Source of the DNA: CBDCMJ01 sp965218875
GTDB lineage: Bacteria > Chloroflexota > Dehalococcoidia > Lucifugimonadales > UBA3495
Assembly: GCA_965218875.1 (NCBI GenBank)
Contig: OZ244707.1
Location: 1,984,001 to 2,048,000 of the forward strand
Length of the DNA stretch: 64,000 bases
Direction: 5' to 3'
A model generated the notes under the pieces. It had not been told where the DNA came from and searched no databases. It saw only the letters and a program-made list of their open reading frames with translations. Within the stretch, counting starts at the first letter, position 1; the number at the start of each line of letters is the position of its first letter. The translations under genes were made by a program, and so were the position numbers. Shown piece by piece: positions 17,192 through 25,749 of this stretch.

Positions 17192-18895
17192 TCAAGGGCT
17201 TTGGTTTATCAACGGGTCTTCTATGGTGTCCGCCAGGGAGCCTCCCGGGGGCACCATGGGGTACACGTTGGCCACCGGCTCGACGACGAACTCGATCAGG
17301 AAGGGGCCGTCGTAGGCTTGGGCCTGGCGCATGGCCGGCATGACGTCCTCCTGATGGGTCACGCGCACCCCGGGAATCCCGTAGGCTTCGGCCAGCTTCA
17401 CGTAGTCCGGGCCGGGCACGGGCACCGCCTTTAGATGGTCCTGGAAAAACAGCTCCTGCCATTGGCGGACCATCCCCAGGTAGCCGTTGTTAATGAGGGC
17501 GATCTTGACCGGCAGCCCCTCTTCGGTGGCCGTAGCCAGCTCCTGCAGGGTCATTTGGAACCCGCCGTCTCCGGCTATGCTCCACACGGTGGCTTCCGGG
17601 CGGCCTGCCTGGGCGCCCAGCGCGGCGGGCAGCTCGAATCCCATGGCGCCCAGGCCCCCTGAGGAGACCAGCGTGTCCGACTCGTTGAAGGCCAGGAATT
17701 GGGCGGCCCACATCTGGTGCTGGCCCACGCCGGTTACCACCACCGTCTCCGAGTTTTCCCGCATCAAGTCGCTGAGGCTGGACAGCACCCGCTGGGCCTG
17801 CAGGCTGTCCGATACCGGGATGGACAGGGACGGGTGTTCCCGTTGCAGCCGGCGGATGTGGTCCATCCATTCGCCGCAATCAACCCTGGACACCAGGGGC
17901 AGCAGCGCGCGCAGCACCGCCTTGGCGTCGCCCACCAGGGGCACCTCTACGGGCACGTTGCGGCCCACCTGGGACGGCTCGATGTCCAGGTGAATCACCC
18001 GGGCGTGGGGGGCGAACGTAGACACCTTTCCCGTCACCCGGTCGTCGAATCTCATGCCTAGGCCGATTATGAGATCGGCCTGGTCCACTGCTATGTTGGA
18101 CCAGTACATGCCGTGCATCCCCAGCATCCCCAGGCTCAGGGGGTGGTTGGCCGGGATCCCGCCCAGGCCCAGCAGCGTGGTGATCACCGGTATGCCGGTG
18201 GTCTCCGCCAGTTGCTTCACCTCCGGCGACGCGCCCGAGGCAAGAACGCCGTGTCCGCTGATGATGACCGGCCGTTGGGCCTGGCTGATCAACCGGGCCG
18301 CCTGGTGGACCGCTTCCAGCGTCTCGGAGCAAAGGGCGGGAAGCGCCGGTCCGGGTAGGTCGTCGAACTCCGCGTCGGCTTCTTCCAGTTGAACGTCCCG
18401 GGGGACGTCGATCAGCACCGGCCCCGGGCGGCCCTCCGACGCGGTCTGGAAAGCCTCTCGGATGGTGGGCGCCAGGTCCTTGGCGGACATGACCATGAAC
18501 GACTTCTTGGTGCAGGAGGCCGTGATGGCGCAGATGTCGCACTCCTGGAACGCCTCTGTGCCCAGGGAGGCCCGCGCCACCTGGCCGGTGATGGCGACCA
18601 TGGGCACCGAGTCGGCCTTGGCGCCCATGATGCCGGTGACCAAGTTGGTGGCGCCGGGGCCCGAGGTGGCGACGCAGACCCCGGGTTTGCCCGTGACCCG
18701 GGCGTAGCCGTCGGCGGCGTGGGCCGCCGACTGCTCGTGCCGGACCAGGATGTGCCGCAGCTGCGGGTAGGCCCACAGGGCGTCGTAGAAAGGGAGTATC
18801 GCCCCTCCGGGATACCCAAAGACTACTTCAATTCCCTCTCGCAGCAGGCTTTCGCAGATTATTTCCGAACCCTTGAGTCTCTTCGTAACCTTCAC
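17192..18895 (-). CDS. ilvB: Acetolactate synthase large subunit (copy 1)
   Basis: A TPP-dependent enzyme of 567 residues making acetolactate or acetohydroxybutyrate for branched-chain amino acids. The N-terminal VVFGYPGGAILPFYDAL, the catalytic Glu in VRHEQSAAHAADGYAR, FAD-region GMLGMHGMYWSN, and the TPP/Mg motif IAGDGGFQMTLQEL...NNGYLG are all typical of AHAS. The start is GTG. It is preceded by its own T-box leader but has no small subunit next to it, unlike copy 2 at 46965. It may use the IlvN encoded at 46388 or serve a different demand. Confidence 0.9.
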   Translation of the reverse strand: MKVTKRLKGSEIICESLLREGIEVVFGYPGGAILPFYDALWAYPQLRHILVRHEQSAAHAADGYARVTGKPGVCVATSGPGATNLVTGIMGAKADSVPMVAITGQVARASLGTEAFQECDICAITASCTKKSFMVMSAKDLAPTIREAFQTASEGRPGPVLIDVPRDVQLEEADAEFDDLPGPALPALCSETLEAVHQAARLISQAQRPVIISGHGVLASGASPEVKQLAETTGIPVITTLLGLGGIPANHPLSLGMLGMHGMYWSNIAVDQADLIIGLGMRFDDRVTGKVSTFAPHARVIHLDIEPSQVGRNVPVEVPLVGDAKAVLRALLPLVSRVDCGEWMDHIRRLQREHPSLSIPVSDSLQAQRVLSSLSDLMRENSETVVVTGVGQHQMWAAQFLAFNESDTLVSSGGLGAMGFELPAALGAQAGRPEATVWSIAGDGGFQMTLQELATATEEGLPVKIALINNGYLGMVRQWQELFFQDHLKAVPVPGPDYVKLAEAYGIPGVRVTHQEDVMPAMRQAQAYDGPFLIEFVVEPVANVYPMVPPGGSLADTIEDPLINQSP

Positions 18896-19055
18896 AGCGG
18901 CCTCGTAGTTTGCCGGTGTCGTCCGGGCGCCCCGATTGGGTTGGCCGAGCCGGCGTCGAATTGGTGGGCCCCAGGCCCCAGACTTGTTACCCCGTGTCTA
19001 TAACGTTTGGGTCCCAAACGTTCCCCTGCCAAGAGCGCCGTTGCAACCAGCAAAG

Positions 19056-19352
19056 AAAAGCCCCGTCCCCTTATTAGGGACGGGACTTCATTCAATCCCG
19101 CGGTACCACCCTATTTGTCCCGGGTTCTCCGGGGCCTCCTCAGCAGGGCACCAACATGCCCCGTCGTTGCTAACGGGCGACGACCCCGGCCTGGCTTACT
19201 CGCTCTTCCCCAGGATCTTCCCAGATTGGAAGGCCTTCAGCCGGCGGCTCCGGAGGGATTTTCTCGTGAGCTAGGCGGGCCTGCTTCCACCGTACCAGGC
19301 TCGCTATCCGCCGCCGCTACGTTACTCGTCTCCATCACAGCCTTTGTAGTGA
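19056..19352 (-). promoter_or_regulatory. T-box riboswitch leader of ilvB copy 1 (tentative Ile specifier)
   Basis: Read on the minus strand, the conserved T-box sequence GGGTGGTACCGCGGGA lies at 19111-19096 and is followed by a terminator hairpin. Stem I features (GCGAGCCTGGTA, GGTGGAAGCAGGC) are visible upstream. By alignment with the second leader at 48.7 kb, the specifier position reads AUC (isoleucine) within GAAAAUCCCUCC. Uncharged tRNA would stabilise the antiterminator and switch on ilvB. The T-box assignment is firm; the codon is tentative. Confidence 0.9.
19057..19086 (-). terminator. T-box intrinsic terminator upstream of ilvB copy 1
   Basis: On the minus strand GTCCCGTCCCTAATAAGGGGACGGGGC is a GC-rich hairpin followed by a T run (plus-strand aaaag). 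It competes with the antiterminator formed by the T-box sequence. Confidence 0.85.
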
Positions 19353-19354
19353 AG

Positions 19355-19384
19355 ACCGTACCACAATGCCGGTTTTGGTGTCAA
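19355..19384 (-). promoter_or_regulatory. Promoter of the first T-box leader
   Basis: On the minus strand TTGACA (19384-19379) and TACGGT (19360-19355) are spaced by 18 bp and would start transcription a few bases before the leader. Confidence 0.5.
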
Positions 19385-19452
19385 TATTCAGAGGCGGGTG
19401 CAAAACAGGAGCTGACCTGAAGTCGGCTCAGGCGTGAAAAGGCCCCGGCGGC

Positions 19453-19683
19453 TTACTCCGGATCCCCGTCCTCCAGCCAGCCGTACCGCTGGGCCAGCCG
19501 CACCCACAGCCGTCGGGTCTGAGCCGTGTCCCTTCGCACCTCTTCCAGCAAATCGCCCAAGTGTTCCAAGCTGGCCTGCTGCCGCTCGGCTATTGAAGTC
19601 AGTAAACCGACTTGCGCCTGTTGCCCTTCGGCGATGGACTCCAGCCTTTCCACCCTTCTCTCTATGTCCCCGGTCATGGCCAT
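19453..19683 (-). CDS. Small coiled-coil protein (76 aa, hypothetical)
   Basis: A short highly charged protein with heptad-like spacing across most of its length (RRVERLESIAEGQQAQVGLL, then SIAERQQASLEHLGDLLEE). The two segments are an internal repeat of IAE(G/R)QQA. The ATG at 19683 follows a cluster of AGGG-type bases. No membrane segment or known domain is seen. It reads against the neighbouring plus-strand region and could be a small regulatory or scaffolding protein. The coding call rests on composition only. Confidence 0.45.
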   Translation of the reverse strand: MAMTGDIERRVERLESIAEGQQAQVGLLTSIAERQQASLEHLGDLLEEVRRDTAQTRRLWVRLAQRYGWLEDGDPE

Positions 19684-19739
19684 CCCTCGCCCCCTATGCC
19701 GTTGCCACCATTATACAGACGGCAAGTTGCACAGCAAGC

Positions 19740-20154
19740 CTTGACACCCTTGGGCCAGGCATAGGCTAGATTCGCTACAGCCCTAGAGGTACCTCTGCGA
19801 GTATGCACCGGGACGGGGCCACGTGCCCCCTTGCTAGCTCGCCGTGGGATAAGAGAACTGTACCGAGTGCCTAATCCTGGTGCTCGAGGGGGCTTCTGGA
19901 AATGGAGGTCAAGGCTGCGCGGATTCAGGGGAGCCGGATTATCTTTCGACCGACCAAGTTGATCTTCCCGGGCCGCATGGAGTACGACGGCGAACGTGTC
20001 ATTCGGGGCTTTATTCATGCCCAAAGGCGAGTTTTTTGCTCGCCTCGATATCGCGAATTTCCCCGCAACGACGCGTCTCCTGGGGCGCCCCTAGCAGTGA
20101 TCTATGCAGCAAGCAGGACCGGCCTTGGCGGTGTGATAGTATGGACTTCGGTAT
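19740..20154. other. Region without a confident gene
   Basis: A TTGACA at about 19740 suggests a plus-strand promoter. An open frame 19902-20177 (91 codons, starting MEVKAARIQGSRIIFRP) overlaps the start of the next gene, shows no recognisable domain, and may be a remnant. Otherwise nothing is seen here. Confidence 0.3.
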
Positions 20155-20760
20155 ATGAGTGTGGTCAATGGTCCTAACTCGGTGGAAAGCCAACCGAGAT
20201 TCGTACGCAATATCGCCCTGCTGCCCGGGGAAACCGTCAGCCACGTGTTCTCTCCGGACCTGGGACTCACCCAGGCCCCCCCCGGCAACGGCCAGGTGTT
20301 GGTGGCCACCAACTGCCGGATTCTGGCGTTCCGGCGCAGCGAGGGTCGCAACGAGACCTTCCTGGCGCCGCTGGAGGAACTCAGGGTGGTCGCCCTCCAG
20401 GCCCATTCCCGAAGCCTGCTCTCCATGTTGCAGGGCTTTTTCCTGCTGCTCGTCGGCATCTTCCTTTACCTGGCGGTGGCCTACTGGATAACCGGCCGCA
20501 TCCCCGGGCCCGCTGTTCCCGGGATAAACATGGACCTGGCTCCGCTGCTCATGTTGCTACTCGGCGTGATGGTGGTGGTGGTTATGGGACGGCGATACCT
20601 GGTCAAGGAGGAGGGGTCGGTGTCCTTCCGGGGCGGAGACTGGCGGTTCGAGTTTCCCTACCGGGGAGAGAGGGCCGGCCGGGACCTGTACGAGATGCTC
20701 AACAGCGTGTTGGCGTCTCGCCTGTCCGGCAACGGCCGCCCTTACCTTTGGGAGGACTGA
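20155..20760 (+). CDS. Membrane protein with PH-like flanking domains (hypothetical)
   Basis: A 201-residue protein. The N-terminal 85 residues look like a bacterial PH-type domain (LLPGETVSHVFSPD, then VLVATNCRILAFRR). Two hydrophobic segments follow (LLSMLQGFFLLLVGIFLYLA and LAPLLMLLLGVMVVVVM) and then a C-terminal soluble part. The pattern resembles small bacterial PH-domain membrane proteins of unknown function. ATG start. It is convergent with tsaD, and I do not assign a role. Confidence 0.65.
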   Translation: MSVVNGPNSVESQPRFVRNIALLPGETVSHVFSPDLGLTQAPPGNGQVLVATNCRILAFRRSEGRNETFLAPLEELRVVALQAHSRSLLSMLQGFFLLLVGIFLYLAVAYWITGRIPGPAVPGINMDLAPLLMLLLGVMVVVVMGRRYLVKEEGSVSFRGGDWRFEFPYRGERAGRDLYEMLNSVLASRLSGNGRPYLWED

Positions 20761-20823
20761 CCCGGCGCCGCCGGTCTTTGGTCCGTCTTTGAATGGAAAT
20801 GGCCGCGGATGGAAGGGCCCGCC

Positions 20824-21861
20824 CTAGCCCAGGGTCAGGCCCGGGTCTATGTCCAAGTCCAGACCGAACTGCTGCCCGCGCCGGTATTGATAGTAGGCGC
20901 AGGCGGCTATCATCGCGCCGTTGTCGGTGCATAGGATGGGCGCGGGAACGATGACGGGAAGGTGGGAACGCCGGGCTACCTCCTGGCGCAGCAGGGCGTT
21001 GGCCGCGACCCCTCCGGCGAGGACCAGCCCCTTCGCCCCGTACTGCCCGGCCATGTCCAGTAGCTTCCGAGACAAGACGTCCACCACCGAGTCCTGGAAT
21101 GCCGCCGCTAACTCCCGGACCGCCTCTCCGGCCTCCGGGCCAGTCAGGGCCTCGCTGGCCTGGGGGTATAGCCCCTGGTCCCGGGCCAGGTGCAGCATGG
21201 CTGTCTTAACCCCGCTAAAGCTAAAGTCCAGGGTGTCCCTCATCCAAGCCCGGGGCAGATGGTGGTGGCCGGCCGCGCCCTCGGCCGCCCGTTGAATCTC
21301 CGGGCCGCCGGGAAAGCCCAGTCCCAGGATGCGCGCCGCCTTGTCGAAGGCCTCCCCCGCCGCGTCGTCCCGGGTCCGCCCCAGCAGGCGGTAGTCGCCG
21401 TGGCCCTGCATCAGTATCAGGTCGGTGTGGCCGCCGGAGGCTATCAGGCAGGCCAGCGGAAACCCGGGGTCTTCCGCCGGGTCCCCCGGTCCCAGCCAGG
21501 AGGCATAGATGTGGGCCTCCAGGTGGTTGACCCCCAATAGGGGCGCGTCCAGGGCGAAGGCCATGGCCTTGGCGGCGTTGAGCCCGGTGATCAGCGACCC
21601 GGCCAAGCCGGGCCCATAGGTCACCGCCACCGCGTCCACGTTTTCCAGCGGCAAGCCGCTGCCGGCCAGGGCTTTCTCCAGCACCGGCGCCAGGTCCCGG
21701 ACGTGCTGACGGGAGGCCACCTCGGGTACTACGCCGCCGTACTGGGCGTGCAGCTCCACCTGCGAGGAGATGACGTTGGAGCGGACCCGCCGGCCGTCGG
21801 CCACGACGCCGATGGCCGTCTCGTCGCAGGAGGTCTCGATGCCCAGAATGTTCAAGCTCAT
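20824..21861 (-). CDS. tsaD: tRNA N6-adenosine threonylcarbamoyltransferase TsaD
   Basis: TsaD (Gcp/Kae1) transfers threonylcarbamoyl to A37 of ANN-decoding tRNAs, with TsaB, TsaC and TsaE. The family N terminus ILGIETSCDETAIGVV, the metal-binding HxxxH in GVNHLEAHIYASW, VAVTYGPGLAGSL, and LVLAGGVAANALLR are all present. Length is 345 residues from ATG 21861. The open frame continues upstream to 22296, but that part is not conserved-looking and overlaps the divergent CNNM gene. MtaB, encoded at 12903, acts on the product t6A. Confidence 0.95.
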   Translation of the reverse strand: MSLNILGIETSCDETAIGVVADGRRVRSNVISSQVELHAQYGGVVPEVASRQHVRDLAPVLEKALAGSGLPLENVDAVAVTYGPGLAGSLITGLNAAKAMAFALDAPLLGVNHLEAHIYASWLGPGDPAEDPGFPLACLIASGGHTDLILMQGHGDYRLLGRTRDDAAGEAFDKAARILGLGFPGGPEIQRAAEGAAGHHHLPRAWMRDTLDFSFSGVKTAMLHLARDQGLYPQASEALTGPEAGEAVRELAAAFQDSVVDVLSRKLLDMAGQYGAKGLVLAGGVAANALLRQEVARRSHLPVIVPAPILCTDNGAMIAACAYYQYRRGQQFGLDLDIDPGLTLG

Positions 21862-22024
21862 TGTCGTCTCCGGGCGCCCAGCATAAGTTCCCGGCGCGGA
21901 CCCGTCAACTTTACACTCCTGAAAGGCCGATGCTATCATCGGACTCAAACACCCCGGCTCGAACACCCCGGGCTCCGGCTGGACCCCAGCTTGTGCCCGC
22001 CCGCCGGTGGAGGTGCCGCCCGAA

Positions 22025-23311
22025 ATGGATGCCGCTGACTTATCGAGGTTAGTCTTACTGCTGGTGGGAGTGGCCCTGTCGGCGTTCTTTTCAGCCTCCG
22101 AGACGGCGTTTATCGCCCTCCCCCGCGCCCGTTTGCTGCACCTGACCAGGATCGGGCGGCCGGGCGCCGGCCGCGTCAACCAGTTGCTCCAGCGCCCGGA
22201 CAAGTTCCTCAGCACCGTGCTCTGGGGCAACAACCTAGTCAACACCGCCGTGGCCGCCTTGGGCACGGCGCTGGCGGTGAGCCTGATTGGCAACAACGAC
22301 TACGTGGCGGTGCTGGCCGCGACGCTGGGGGTCACCCTGTTGCTGCTGGTTTTCGGCGAGGCGCTGCCCAAGACCTTCGCCTGGCACCGCTCGGAGAGAG
22401 TGGCCTTTGCCGTGTCGCGTCCCCTGATGGCGGTGGGATTCGCCCTGGCGCCGGCGGTGAAGGCGCTGCAGGTGTTCACTTCCGCGGCCAACCGTTCCCT
22501 GGGGGTTACCAGCGAGTTCCCCCAGATGGGCGAGGAGGAAATTCGCACTCTGATCGCCGCCGGCGCCCAGTCCGGGACGGTGGAGGCCGGCGAAGCCGCC
22601 CTGCTTGAAAAGGTGTTCCGGTTCGGCGACCGGCAGGTGCAGGAGATAATGACCCCCCGGCCCGAGATCGTTTGGCTGGAGCGGGGAGCCACCCTGGAGG
22701 CGTTCCTGGCCATATACTCCAAGCACCGCCACACCAGGTTCCCGGTCTACGAGGGGACCATGGAGAACGTGGTGGGCGTGCTGGCCATCAAGGACGTTCT
22801 CTTGGCCATGGGCCAGCAGCGTCTCCGGCCCCAGGCCAACGTCACCAACTACCTCAGGCCGGCCCACTTCGTTCCGGAAACCAAGACGGTGAGCAGCACC
22901 TTTAGCGAGATGCAGCACAACGGGTACGGGATGGTGCTTACCGTGGACGAGTTCGGCGGCATCGCCGGTCTGGCTACTCTGAAGCAGCTTCAGGAGGTCA
23001 TCGTCGGCCAGCTGCGGGAGGAGGGCGCCGCGCCGGAGGAGGCCTTTGTTCCCCTGGATGAGCACACCTACCGGGTCTACGCCGGCGCCGGTATCCTGGA
23101 CATCAACGACGAGTTGGGAGTGGGCCTCCCCGAGGGAGACTACCAAACGGTGGCCGGTTTCATTCTCGACAGGCTCGGCCGGATCCCGGAGGAGGAGGAC
23201 GTGCTGGAGTACCAGGACCTGAGGCTCACCGTCAAAGCCATGGATGGGGTTAGAATCGACCAGGTGGAGCTGCGCCGGATACACAGCGGACAGGACGTCG
23301 GAGACCGATGA
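22025..23311 (+). CDS. CNNM/CBS-domain transporter-associated protein (CorC/HlyC family)
   Basis: A 428-residue membrane protein. The CNNM (DUF21) domain, residues 1 to about 190, begins with a hydrophobic segment and SAFFSASETAFIALPRARLL. A CBS pair follows (EIMTPRPEIVWL; VVGVLAIKDVLL), then a CorC_HlyC domain (YRVYAGAGILDINDELG, and DGVRIDQVELRRI). Related proteins are linked to Mg2+/Co2+ efflux or cation homeostasis. The ATG at 22025 has GGAGGTG upstream, which I prefer to the GTG at 22007. The stop overlaps the start of the phosphatase gene (ATGA), so they are translated together. Confidence 0.87.
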   Translation: MDAADLSRLVLLLVGVALSAFFSASETAFIALPRARLLHLTRIGRPGAGRVNQLLQRPDKFLSTVLWGNNLVNTAVAALGTALAVSLIGNNDYVAVLAATLGVTLLLLVFGEALPKTFAWHRSERVAFAVSRPLMAVGFALAPAVKALQVFTSAANRSLGVTSEFPQMGEEEIRTLIAAGAQSGTVEAGEAALLEKVFRFGDRQVQEIMTPRPEIVWLERGATLEAFLAIYSKHRHTRFPVYEGTMENVVGVLAIKDVLLAMGQQRLRPQANVTNYLRPAHFVPETKTVSSTFSEMQHNGYGMVLTVDEFGGIAGLATLKQLQEVIVGQLREEGAAPEEAFVPLDEHTYRVYAGAGILDINDELGVGLPEGDYQTVAGFILDRLGRIPEEEDVLEYQDLRLTVKAMDGVRIDQVELRRIHSGQDVGDR

Positions 23312-23925
23312 AGCTGGTCATGGTGCGGCACGGGGAAACCGAGTGGAACAAGCTGGGCAAGTTTCTCGGCCATCACGACGTCTCCCTGAACGACCGGGGC
23401 CTGTCCCAAGCTAAGGAAACCGCGCGGGCGGTGACGGACTGGAAGCACAAGGCCGTCTACTCCAGCCCGTTGCGGCGCACCATGCAGGTGGCCCAGGAAA
23501 TCTCCCGGCTTAGCGGCATGCCCGTGTCGCCGGTCCCGGGCTTGATGGAGCTGAGCCTGGGGGAGCTCGAGGGGGTCACGGGTGACGAAATGCGCTCCGG
23601 TTGGCCCGAGGTCTACGATGCCTGGCGGGACGACCCGGCGGGCGTCGTCATGCCCGGCGGCGAGTCCCTGGCGGAGCTTCAGGAGCGGGCTTGGAACTCC
23701 CTGGTGGAGCTGGAAGAGGCCCGCGTCGAGGATGAATACCTCATCCTGGTGTCCCACAATTTCACCATTCGCGCCATAATCGGAAGGTTGTTGGGGATGC
23801 CCCTGGCCAACTTCCATCGCATGTCCCTCAGCTTGAGTTCGATCTGCGTGATCGAAAGCAGCCAGTGGGGGCGCCGCCTGGTCAGCTACAACTCCACCTG
23901 CCACCTGTCGCCGGAGAACCAATAG
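23308..23925 (+). CDS. Histidine phosphatase family protein (PhoE/CobC/GpmB-like)
   Basis: A 205-residue member of the phosphoglycerate-mutase-like superfamily. The N-terminal catalytic motif is VMVRHGETEWN; the second Arg is in SSPLRRTMQVA, the Glu in MELSLGELEG, and the second His in LVSHNFTIRAII. It could be an alpha-ribazole phosphatase, a broad-specificity phosphatase or a cofactor-dependent mutase; sequence alone does not decide. The start overlaps the preceding gene by 4 bp, and tilS begins 8 bp after its stop. Confidence 0.85.
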   Translation: MKLVMVRHGETEWNKLGKFLGHHDVSLNDRGLSQAKETARAVTDWKHKAVYSSPLRRTMQVAQEISRLSGMPVSPVPGLMELSLGELEGVTGDEMRSGWPEVYDAWRDDPAGVVMPGGESLAELQERAWNSLVELEEARVEDEYLILVSHNFTIRAIIGRLLGMPLANFHRMSLSLSSICVIESSQWGRRLVSYNSTCHLSPENQ

Positions 23926-23933
23926 GGCAGCCG

Positions 23934-25439
23934 GTGACCCCCGTCGCCCGCCTGGAAAGAGAAGTGGCCGCCGCGCTGCGCAGGGCGGGTTACTCCGGCA
24001 GTGGGGCCTCCCTGGTGGTGGGGGTGTCCGGCGGCCCCGACTCCACCGCCCTTCTGCACTGCCTCCATCGCCTCAGCGAGCAGCACCAACTGTCCCTTCA
24101 CGTGGCCCACCTGGACCACAACTTCCGGGGCGAGGAGGCCCACGAGGACGCCCGGTTCGCCGCAGCGCTGGCCCGTGAATTGGGCCTGGGCGCTACGGTT
24201 GAGGAGAGGCACGTTGGCGGGGAAGGGCCGCAAGAGGCGTCGTCCTTCGAACAGGTGGCCCGGGAGGTACGCTACGCCTTCCTGGCGGAGGTGGCCAACC
24301 GGGTGGGCGCCGCCGCCGTCGCCGTGGGCCACACCGGGGACGACCTGGCGGAAACGGTGTTGCTTCATATTCTGCGGGGCTCCGGAAGCCGGGGCCTGCG
24401 GGGCATGACTGAGCTATCTCCCTGGCCCTGGTCCCAGGCCGGCCCGTCGTTGAGGCTGTTCCGGCCTTTGCTCCAGTGCACCAAGGCGGACACCGAGGGC
24501 TACTGCCGGGACCTGGGCCAGACCTACCGGGACGACAGCGGGAATTACCTTTCGCGCTTCGCCCGCAACCGGGTCCGCATGGACTTGTTGCCCCTCCTGG
24601 CCCGGGAGTACAACCCGCGCATCCGGGACTCGCTGGTCGGGTTGTCCCGGGTCGCCACCCAGGAACTGGACTACCTGGAGGGCGAGGTGGACCGGCTTTG
24701 GGACCAAATGGCCTTGGCGGACCAGGACGCCGTGGAGTTCTCCCAGCCGGGCCTGGTGTCTCTTCATCCGGCGCTGTTGAATCTGGTGCTGCGCCGGGCC
24801 TATGCCCATCTCCGCGGGGACACCCGCGCCTTGGGCAGGCGTCACCTGGACGCCATGGGGGAGTTGGTCCTGGCGCCGGCCGGGGGGCGCAGCCTGGACC
24901 TGCCGGGGAGGCTGAAATTTCACCGCTCCCACCAACAAGTGTGGTTGACCCGCGACGCAGGCATCCCGTGTCCCTTTCCGGCCATCGAGGGGGAGTATTG
25001 GCTGGACATCCCCGCAAATTGCGAAGGCCTGGCCCCCGTCACGGTTGGACCCTGGCGAGTGTCCCTGGGCCCCGGCGGGTCCGCCGTCCCGGTGCAAGAA
25101 ACCCGAGCCGGGTCGAAGGGACCGTCATCCCCCCAGTCCTGGACCGCCCGCTTTCACCGGGCCGCCTTGGGGGATGGGGTACGGATAAGGGGTTGGCAGG
25201 CCGGTGACCGCTTCCGGCCCCTGGGGCTGGGGGGCGAGAAGAAGCTTCAGGACTTCTTCACCGACGCCAAGGCGCCCCGGTCCTGGCGGCAACGGGTCCC
25301 GTTGCTGGTCGCTGCCGGGGGCATCGCCTGGGTGGTGGGGTACCGCATCGCCGACTGGGCCAAGGCGCCGGAGTCCCCCGCCGCCGGAGACGTGCTGGAG
25401 ATCACCTTCTCTTTGGATGAACTGACGGAGGATGAGTAA
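23934..25439 (+). CDS. tilS: tRNA(Ile)-lysidine synthase TilS
   Basis: TilS modifies C34 of the CAU-anticodon tRNAIle so that it reads AUA. The PP-loop motif VGVSGGPDSTALLHCL begins at about residue 29, followed by the AHLDHNFRGEEAHED segment and GHTGDDLAETVLLHILRGSG. The C-terminal TilS domain is recognisable in QAGDRFRPLGLGGEKKLQDFF. The open frame reaches back to 23865, but GTG 23934 (MTPVARLEREV) fits the family start and leaves an 8-bp gap to the upstream gene. About 501 residues. Confidence 0.92.
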   Translation: MTPVARLEREVAAALRRAGYSGSGASLVVGVSGGPDSTALLHCLHRLSEQHQLSLHVAHLDHNFRGEEAHEDARFAAALARELGLGATVEERHVGGEGPQEASSFEQVAREVRYAFLAEVANRVGAAAVAVGHTGDDLAETVLLHILRGSGSRGLRGMTELSPWPWSQAGPSLRLFRPLLQCTKADTEGYCRDLGQTYRDDSGNYLSRFARNRVRMDLLPLLAREYNPRIRDSLVGLSRVATQELDYLEGEVDRLWDQMALADQDAVEFSQPGLVSLHPALLNLVLRRAYAHLRGDTRALGRRHLDAMGELVLAPAGGRSLDLPGRLKFHRSHQQVWLTRDAGIPCPFPAIEGEYWLDIPANCEGLAPVTVGPWRVSLGPGGSAVPVQETRAGSKGPSSPQSWTARFHRAALGDGVRIRGWQAGDRFRPLGLGGEKKLQDFFTDAKAPRSWRQRVPLLVAAGGIAWVVGYRIADWAKAPESPAAGDVLEITFSLDELTEDE

Positions 25440-25749
25440 CGGCGGCGGCGTGACGGAGAACCGGCGACGGCTTTGGTGAACACGCCGCCGGGGAGGATGT
25501 CCTAAAGTCCCGAAAGAAGCCCCACAAGCTTTGATGGACCATCCTTGACCGGCGCCCGGTTGACCCCAGGGCCTCGGGCCTCTAGGACAGTGTTAATAAA
25601 ACGATTTGAATAGGTCGGCAAGATGGAACCAAGGGCGATAAACTCGCCCTAAGACAAGGCGTGCACGCCCCCTACTGGGACATTACGTTCACCGCCGGAG
25701 TGGTTCACACTAAGCTGATGGTCGTAACCCCAACCGGATGAGGGTGCCA
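25440..25749. other. Intergenic region between convergent genes
   Basis: No gene is seen. A 7-bp inverted repeat (agggcga-taaac-tcgccct, 25632-25650) could end transcription but lacks a T run. Base composition falls toward the nuclease gene that follows. Confidence 0.35.

Noticed and set aside
21862..22296. N-terminal extension of tsaD to 22296
   Set aside because: The family begins at MSLNILGIETSCDE; the upstream part overlaps the divergent CNNM gene and is unlike any TsaD.
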